18,392 bases of DNA from Thermoanaerobaculia bacterium (GTDB lineage: Bacteria > Acidobacteriota > Thermoanaerobaculia > Multivoradales > UBA5704). The stretch is taken from positions 1 to 18,392 of the forward strand of contig JAICSG010000010.1 of the NCBI GenBank assembly GCA_025937035.1, written 5' to 3'. A model generated the notes under the pieces. That model saw nothing but the letters and a program-made list of their open reading frames with translations. It did not search any database and had not been told where the DNA came from. The translations under genes and the position numbers were made by a program. Shown in pieces: positions 13,826-18,392 of the stretch. The stretch's first letter is position 1, and every line of letters starts with the position of its first letter.

Positions 13826-15007
13826 TTAGTCTACGCGCTCGACGATCATCGCGGTAGCCTCGCCGCCGCCGATGCAGATGGCGGCGCAGCCGAGCCGCGC
13901 GCCACGCTCGCGCATGGCGTGCAGCAGCGTGACCAGGATGCGGGCGCCCGAGGCGCCGATCGGATGCCCCAGCGACACCGCGCCGCCGCGCACGTTGACG
14001 CGGTCTTCCGTCAGCCCGAGGTCGCGCAGGAAGGCCATCGCCACCACGGCGAACGCCTCGTTGACCTCCCAGAGGTCGATGTCGGCCGCCTTCAGCCCGG
14101 CCCGCTCCAGCACCCGGCGGACGGCGCCGCCCGGGGCGGTGGTGAACTGCTCGGGCTTCTGGGCGAGCGAGGCGTGGGCCACCACCCGGCCGAGCGGCTT
14201 GAGGCCCCGGCGGGCGGCCTCCGAGGCGGTGGTCAGGACCAGGGCGGCGGCGCCGTCGTTGATCTTGCTGGCGTTGCCGGCGGTGACCGTGCCGTTCTCC
14301 TTCTGGAAGGCGGGGCGCAGGGTCGAGATCTTGGCGAGGTCGGCCTTGAACGGCTCCTCGTCGCGGTCGACCACCGTCTCCCCCTTCCTGCCGGGCACCG
14401 ACACGGGGACGATCTCCTCGGCGAACAGCCCCTTCTCGGTGGCCTCGCGGGAGCGGCGGTAGCTCTCCAGGGCGTAGGCGTCCTGGGCCGCGCGGTCGAA
14501 TTTGTAGTCGGCGGCGCAGATCTCGGCGCAATTGCCCATGTGGACGTCGCCGTAGGGATCCCAGAGGCCGTCGTGGATCATCGAGTCGATCAGCTTGCCG
14601 TGACCCAGGCGCAGGCCGTCGCGGGCGCCGGCCGCCAGATAGGGGGCCTGGCTCATGCTCTCCATGCCGCCGGCCACCACATATTTGAAGTCGCCGCAGC
14701 GCAGGTCGTTGGCGGCGATCATCGCCGCCCGCATCCCCGAGCCGCAGACCTTGTTGAGGGTGATCGCGCCGGTCCCCACGGGGCAGCCGGCGCCGAGGGC
14801 CGCCTGGCGGGCCGGGGCCTGCCCCTGGCCGGCGGTGAGCACGCAGCCCATGTTGACCTGCTCGATCTCTTCAGGCGTCAGACCCGCGCGCTCGATGGCG
14901 GCGGCAATGGCGCGCGACCCCAGGGCGTGCGCCGGAAGACCCGCGAGCGCGCCCTGGAAGACCCCGATGGGCGTGCGCACCGCGCTCAGAATAACGACGT
15001 CGTCCAT
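13826..15007 (-). CDS. Acetyl-CoA C-acyltransferase (thiolase)
   Basis: This 393-residue protein is a full-length thiolase of the acetoacetyl-CoA type. It condenses two acetyl-CoA or cleaves 3-ketoacyl-CoA in the cytosol. The nucleophile is Cys88 in NKVCGSGMRA. The activating His348 lies in SLGHPIGASGAR, Cys378 in CIGGGEATA, and the NEAFAVV motif is present. The ATG at 15007 has an excellent AGGAGAGG ribosome binding site; a 15-residue upstream extension to 15052 would be off-family. It is the first gene of the minus-strand array, divergent from ruvX, with an 11-nt gap to lptD. Its link to the envelope genes is unclear. It could feed acetoacetyl-CoA metabolism or fatty-acid degradation. Confidence 0.92.
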   Translation of the reverse strand: MDDVVILSAVRTPIGVFQGALAGLPAHALGSRAIAAAIERAGLTPEEIEQVNMGCVLTAGQGQAPARQAALGAGCPVGTGAITLNKVCGSGMRAAMIAANDLRCGDFKYVVAGGMESMSQAPYLAAGARDGLRLGHGKLIDSMIHDGLWDPYGDVHMGNCAEICAADYKFDRAAQDAYALESYRRSREATEKGLFAEEIVPVSVPGRKGETVVDRDEEPFKADLAKISTLRPAFQKENGTVTAGNASKINDGAAALVLTTASEAARRGLKPLGRVVAHASLAQKPEQFTTAPGGAVRRVLERAGLKAADIDLWEVNEAFAVVAMAFLRDLGLTEDRVNVRGGAVSLGHPIGASGARILVTLLHAMRERGARLGCAAICIGGGEATAMIVERVD

Positions 15008-15034
15008 GACCTCTCCTGTGAAGCGCTTGGGGGG

Positions 15035-15058
15035 AGCACCGGCGGCTAGCACCGGCGG
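15035..15058. repeat. 11-bp direct repeat in the thiolase leader
   Basis: AGCACCGGCGG occurs at 15035-15045 and again at 15048-15058, a period of 13 bp. It lies 28-51 nt upstream of the thiolase ATG, in the 127-nt divergent gap. It could be a regulator site or a replication-slippage duplication. The only other thing I see in the gap is the ruvX -10 box. Confidence 0.5.
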
Positions 15059-15119
15059 ACCGGGTGCCCGATCCTAGCACATCGTCTTTCGTCGCATCGT
15101 CCCGCTCCCCTGACAACGG

Positions 15120-15125
15120 TACAAT
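15120..15125 (+). promoter_or_regulatory. Candidate -10 box of ruvX
   Basis: TACAAT lies with its last base 9 nt before the ruvX ATG (15135). Initiation 6-7 nt downstream would put the RNA start within a few bases of the start codon. No Shine-Dalgarno sequence is present, and the -35 region (TCGTCC at 17 nt) is weak. Confidence 0.35.
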
Positions 15126-15134
15126 GCGCGGGCC

Positions 15135-15551
15135 ATGCGCTTCCTGGGCATCGACTTCGGCGAGAAACGGATCGGCCTCGCCATCTCGGACCCGGACGGC
15201 CGGCTGGCCCTGCCGCTCACCACCCTGGAGCGCCGCAACGACCGCTCGGCCCTGCGGCAGATCGCCGAGATCGCCCAACGCGAGGGGGTCGGGCGCCTGG
15301 TGCTGGGCGAGCCGGTCGACCTGTACGGCCGGAAGGGGCCCACGGCCAAGCGGGCCCGGCGCTTCGGCGCCAGGCTGGCGGAGCTCACCGGCCTGCCCGT
15401 CGAGTGGGTGGACGAGGCGCTGACCAGCGTCGAGGCCGCCGGGCGGCTGCGCCAGGCGGGGGTCGACACCCGGCGCGAGCCGGGGCGGATCGACGCGGTC
15501 GCCGCCCAGATCCTGTTGCAGGACGCCCTGGACCGGGAAGCCCGGAGCTGA
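15135..15551 (+). CDS. ruvX: Holliday junction resolvase-like RuvX/YqgF nuclease
   Basis: This 138-residue protein has the RNase H-like fold of the RuvX/YqgF family, linked to pre-16S rRNA 5'-end maturation and possibly to Holliday junction cleavage. It shows LGIDFGEKRIGLAISDP with Asp7, the strand GRLVLGEP with Glu59, the WVDEALTSVEA motif with Asp93, and RIDAVAAQILLQ with Asp120. Its length matches the family. The usual GLPLNMDG loop is altered to GEPVDLYG. The ATG has no ribosome binding site and sits close to a -10 box. It is followed 13 nt later by mltG, a very common bacterial neighbour. Confidence 0.9.
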   Translation: MRFLGIDFGEKRIGLAISDPDGRLALPLTTLERRNDRSALRQIAEIAQREGVGRLVLGEPVDLYGRKGPTAKRARRFGARLAELTGLPVEWVDEALTSVEAAGRLRQAGVDTRREPGRIDAVAAQILLQDALDREARS

Positions 15552-15564
15552 CGAGGAGATTGCG

Positions 15565-16662
15565 GTGGCCAAAGCGAAGAAGACGGCGGGGGGGAGAGCC
15601 AGAAACCGGCGCGGCGCCGGGTTGGGGCTGGGGATCCTCCTGCTCCTCCTCCTGGTGCCCGCCGCCCTGGCCGCCTGGGGGTGGTGGACGCTGCAGCGCC
15701 CTTACAAAGGATATGAGGGACCCGAGCAAAGGGTCCTCATCGCGCCGGGCACGGGGACCGGCCGCATCCTCCAGACCCTCCAGCGCGGCGGCGTGATCGC
15801 CGACGCCCGGCTGGCCCGCGTCTACCTGATCTACAAGGGGGAGCCGAAGATCCAGGCCGGCGAGTACGCCTTCCGGGGGGAGCTCACCACCGCCCAGGTG
15901 CTGGGCAAGCTGGTGCGCGGACAGACCGTGGGCCGCACCCTCACCATCATCGAGGGGCTCACCCTGGAGGAGATCGCCGACCATCTCACGCAGGAGGGTT
16001 TCGGCCGGCGCGAGGTCTTCCTCGACCTCATGCGCTCGCCGCGCCTGGTCGCCGACCTCGACCCCGACGCCCCGGACCTCGAGGGGTATCTCTTCCCCGA
16101 GACCTACAGCTTCGCCGTGGGGGCCAGCGAGAAGGAGGTCGTGGAGACCCTGGTCAAGACCTTCCGCAAGCGGTTCGAGCGCGAGGTCCGTCCCCGGATC
16201 ACCGGCGGGCGGACCGTCCGGCAGGTGGTGACCCTGGCGAGCATCGTGGAGAAGGAGGCCAAGGCGCCCCAGGAGCGGCCGCTGATCGCCGCCGTCTACC
16301 GCAACCGGCTGGACCACCGGATCGGCCTCGCGGCCGACCCCACCGTCATCTTCGCCCTCAAGAAGGCGGGTCGCTGGAACGGCAACATCCGCCGCGAGGA
16401 TCTGCAGATCGAATCCCCCTACAACACCTATCGCTACGCCGGGCTGCCGCCGGGGCCGCTCTGCTCGCCCGGGCTCGCCAGCCTGGCCGCCGCCGCGGCG
16501 CCGGCGGACGTCCCCTACCTCTACTTCGTCAGCCGCAACGACGGCACCCACGTCTTCGCCTCGACCCTCGCCGAGCACAACCGCAACGTGGAGATCTGGC
16601 AGCGCAAGTATTGGCGCGACCGCTGGGCCGCCGAGCGGCGGGCGCGCGAATCCGGCCGGTAG
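15565..16662 (+). CDS. mltG: Endolytic murein transglycosylase MltG
   Basis: This 365-residue inner-membrane protein cleaves nascent peptidoglycan glycan strands and is thought to set strand length at the elongation site. A basic N-terminus (KAKKTAGGRARNRR) precedes one transmembrane helix (about 19-41), followed by a periplasmic LysM-like region and the YceG catalytic domain. The catalytic Glu is in ASIVEKEA (Glu229). It is followed by PLIAAVYRNRLD, ADPTVIFAL and the conserved SPYNTYRYAGLPPGPLCSPG segment. The GTG start has GAGGAG 6 nt upstream. It closes the two-gene unit with ruvX. Confidence 0.92.
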   Translation: MAKAKKTAGGRARNRRGAGLGLGILLLLLLVPAALAAWGWWTLQRPYKGYEGPEQRVLIAPGTGTGRILQTLQRGGVIADARLARVYLIYKGEPKIQAGEYAFRGELTTAQVLGKLVRGQTVGRTLTIIEGLTLEEIADHLTQEGFGRREVFLDLMRSPRLVADLDPDAPDLEGYLFPETYSFAVGASEKEVVETLVKTFRKRFEREVRPRITGGRTVRQVVTLASIVEKEAKAPQERPLIAAVYRNRLDHRIGLAADPTVIFALKKAGRWNGNIRREDLQIESPYNTYRYAGLPPGPLCSPGLASLAAAAAPADVPYLYFVSRNDGTHVFASTLAEHNRNVEIWQRKYWRDRWAAERRARESGR

Positions 16663-16686
16663 CGCCTCCTCAAGCGCGGTTCTTGA

Positions 16687-16723
16687 TTGACAGCTCCCCG
16701 GCTCTTTATTGACAGTTCCCCGT
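16687..16723 (+). repeat. Tandem ATTGACAGYTCCCCG promoter element, 22-bp period
   Basis: ATTGACAGCTCCCCG (16687-16701) and ATTGACAGTTCCCCG (16709-16723) differ at one base. They are spaced by 22 bp, close to two helical turns, so a protein could bind both on one face. Only the second copy has a -10 box at the right distance. Confidence 0.7.
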
Positions 16724-16738
16724 CACTGGTGTATCAAG
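16710..16738 (+). promoter_or_regulatory. Sigma70-type promoter of the pseudokinase gene
   Basis: A perfect TTGACA (16710-16715) is followed, after 17 nt, by TATCAA (16733-16738). A start near 16745 would give a leader of about 85 nt before the ATG at 16831. This is the best -35 box in the window. Confidence 0.55.
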
Positions 16739-16761
16739 CGACAGGAACAGTCCACAACAGC

Positions 16762-16812
16762 ACTGCGCGCCGCACTTTCCGAGCAGACAGCCGCTTGAGG
16801 GCGGTGCGCGGT
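16762..16812 (+). promoter_or_regulatory. Leader hairpin before the pseudokinase gene
   Basis: In RNA, ACTGCGCGCCGC (16762-16773) pairs with GCGGTGCGCGGT (16801-16812) as a 12-bp stem with two G-U pairs and a 27-nt loop. It ends 5 nt before the AAGGAGG ribosome binding site at 16818-16824, so it could influence translation or RNA stability. In such G/C-rich DNA, chance pairing is possible. Confidence 0.35.
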
Positions 16813-16830
16813 CCGAGAAGGAGGCATCGG

Positions 16831-18392
16831 ATGAACATCCCGGAGGAGTTTGGGAAGTATCTGCTTCTCAAGAAATTGACCGAGGACCCGCTGGGCGAGA
16901 CCTTTCGCGCCGGCCGGGCCGGCCAGGGGGGAATGGAGCAGATCGTCCTGCTCCGCGTCTTCAACGGCAAGGGTCTCGATGGTGAGAAGCTGTGGGCCCG
17001 GGTCTCGGGGAGGGGAGCGATCCAGGAGATCCTGAAGAGCCCGAACATCGGCAACGGTGTCGATCTCGGCCGCGTGCGGAGCTTTCCCTACACGGCCTAC
17101 GACTACATCTCGGGCAAGAACCTCGCGACGGTCTTCGCGCAGTCGGCCCGGCAGCACTCCCCCATCCCCACCGACCACGCCCTGCTGATCGCCGAGCGCC
17201 TGGCGCTCGCCCTCGCCGCCGCCTACGAAACCCGCGCGCAGGACGAGCGGGTGCTCCACGGCTTCGTGGTGCCGCACCTGGTGATGATCTCGAACGAGGG
17301 GGAGACCCGCCTGCTCGGCTTCGAGGCGGCCCCGGGGCTGCGCGATCTCGCGGCCGGCGGCTGGCAGGACGACGCCCTGCGCTCCTACCTGGCCCCCGAG
17401 ACCCTGAGCGGCGGACCGGCGGCCAAGTCCGACGACGTCTACTCCCTGGGCGCCATCCTCTTCGAGCTGCTGACCGGCGAGCGCCCGCCCGTGGCCGCCT
17501 ACGAGACGTACGGTCCGATGATCGACGCCGCCCAGCTCGCCAACGACGGCACCCCGCTGCCGGCGCCGGTGGCGGCCCTGCTCAAGAAGAGCCTGACCTC
17601 GCGCGAGCAGCGGATCGCTGACGCGGTCACCTGGCACAAGACGCTGTCGAAGCTGATGATCGACGGCAGCTTCAGCCCGACCACCTTCAACCTCGCCTTC
17701 TTCATGCACAACCTCTTCCGCGAAGAGATCGAGCGGGAGAGCCAGGAGATCCAGGCGGAGCAGACGCTCTCGCTGCCGGCGCCCCGTCCGGCGGCTCCCG
17801 CGCCGGTGGCCGCCCCGATGGCGGCCTCGGACATGCGCGAGGTGACCGCGGTGCGCGAGGGCACCTGGCCGGGCACCCGCGCCCAGGTGGCGAAGGAGGC
17901 GGAGCCCTCGAAGAAGGGGATGTGGATCGGCCTCGCCGCGGCGGCCGTGGTGGTCCTGGGCGCCGGCGGCTGGTTCCTCTTCGGCCGCTCACAGCCCCCC
18001 ATGCCGGCGTCGCCGCCGCCCACCGTCTCGCCGACCACGCAGGCCGCCTCCATGCCGGGGACCGTCCCGCCAGCGGTCGCCCCGGGCGCGGCGGGGAGCT
18101 CCGCGCCGACCCCCGAGGAGCTCCAGGCGCAGATCCAGAAGATGATCGACGCGCGCAGCAAGGACATGGAGGACAAGATCAAGGGGCAGTACGACGACCG
18201 CATCAAGCAGCTCCAGCAGCAGCTCGAGGAGAGCCGCAAGGCGAAGGCCGAGGGCAAATCACCCGAACGGGTCGCCCAGGCGGAGCCGCCGGTGCCCGCG
18301 CCGGTGGAGGCCCGGAAGCCCGAGCCCGCCGCGCCCAAGCCGGAGCCGGCCGTGGAGAAGCCCAGCGCCCCGGTCCCGCAGCCCTCCGCTTC
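16831..18392 (+). CDS. Membrane Ser/Thr pseudokinase-like protein, C-terminus outside window
   Basis: 520 codons are visible and the gene runs off the right edge. Residues 1 to about 280 have a eukaryotic-like kinase fold: YLAPETL (186-192) and SDDVYSLGAILFELLTGERPP (200-220) match the activation-segment and helix-F region. Key catalytic motifs are lost: the Gly-rich loop reads LTEDPLGETF, the VAIK Lys is Arg42 (VLLRVF), HRDxKxxN reads HGFVVPHLVMIS, and DFG reads GFE. It is probably a signalling or scaffolding pseudokinase. One transmembrane helix follows (about 364-386), then a Pro/Ala-rich stretch, a Gln/Lys/Glu-rich likely coiled coil (about 428-475), and a Pro/Glu/Lys-rich tail like those before TonB-type C-terminal domains. 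The ATG has AAGGAGG 6 nt upstream. Confidence 0.8.
   Translation, partial: MNIPEEFGKYLLLKKLTEDPLGETFRAGRAGQGGMEQIVLLRVFNGKGLDGEKLWARVSGRGAIQEILKSPNIGNGVDLGRVRSFPYTAYDYISGKNLATVFAQSARQHSPIPTDHALLIAERLALALAAAYETRAQDERVLHGFVVPHLVMISNEGETRLLGFEAAPGLRDLAAGGWQDDALRSYLAPETLSGGPAAKSDDVYSLGAILFELLTGERPPVAAYETYGPMIDAAQLANDGTPLPAPVAALLKKSLTSREQRIADAVTWHKTLSKLMIDGSFSPTTFNLAFFMHNLFREEIERESQEIQAEQTLSLPAPRPAAPAPVAAPMAASDMREVTAVREGTWPGTRAQVAKEAEPSKKGMWIGLAAAAVVVLGAGGWFLFGRSQPPMPASPPPTVSPTTQAASMPGTVPPAVAPGAAGSSAPTPEELQAQIQKMIDARSKDMEDKIKGQYDDRIKQLQQQLEESRKAKAEGKSPERVAQAEPPVPAPVEARKPEPAAPKPEPAVEKPSAPVPQPSA

Noticed and set aside
13815..14531. Upstream extension of the lptD frame
   Set aside because: It overlaps the thiolase gene out of frame; the signal peptide places the true start at 13814.

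Overview
The window is high-GC, densely packed bacterial chromosome. The organism has an outer membrane with lipopolysaccharide: there is an LptD and a run of nucleotide-sugar genes. Several traits together suggest an Acidobacteriota-like lineage, possibly Thermoanaerobaculia: a short precursor peptide with a class I lanthipeptide-type leader, a Ser/Thr-kinase-like membrane protein with a Pro-rich tail, and 9-nt GGGAC-type intergenic repeats. This placement is an inference from gene style, not a phylogenetic result.

Layout. (1) 1-97 is the tail of an unidentified gene, followed by an intergenic inverted-repeat cluster of 9-nt units (126-192). (2) 350-2590 (+) is a small-gene run: a DUF3224 protein, a peptidase E-like S51 hydrolase (overlapping start/stop), an ABM-fold monooxygenase, a 62-residue lanthipeptide-like RiPP precursor, and a GNAT acetyltransferase starting 3 nt after the precursor. 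(3) 2705-2893 (+) encodes a secreted six-cysteine mini-protein with its own candidate promoter and a strong hairpin behind it. (4) 3012-4160 (+) is a Tat-exported M19 dipeptidase homologue lacking several canonical zinc ligands.

(5) 15007 down to 4161 (-) is one long, tightly packed gene array: thiolase, lptD, RmlA-type nucleotidyltransferase, RmlD-type reductase, GMD-type and RMD-type GDP-sugar enzymes, an HpnA/farnesol-dehydrogenase-like SDR, a fused prenol kinase-DUF92 membrane protein, and a UbiA prenyltransferase. Most junctions are overlaps (ATGA, TAATG) or gaps under 25 nt, so co-transcription is likely. The first half fits envelope polysaccharide supply and LPS export. The last three genes look like a self-contained isoprenoid-alcohol module: alcohol oxidation/reduction, two successive phosphorylations to a prenyl diphosphate, and transfer by UbiA.

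(6) 15135-16662 (+) is the common housekeeping pair ruvX-mltG. (7) From 16831 (+) runs a truncated, probably catalytically dead Ser/Thr kinase-like protein with one transmembrane helix, a coiled coil and a Pro-rich tail. It has a clear promoter, a duplicated promoter element and a leader hairpin.

The most noteworthy items are the orphan lanthipeptide-like precursor with its coupled GNAT, the VTE5-VTE6-like fusion within a putative prenol salvage operon, and the membrane pseudokinase. No tRNA, rRNA, IS element, integrase or CRISPR array was seen. No stretch over 300 bases lacks a gene.
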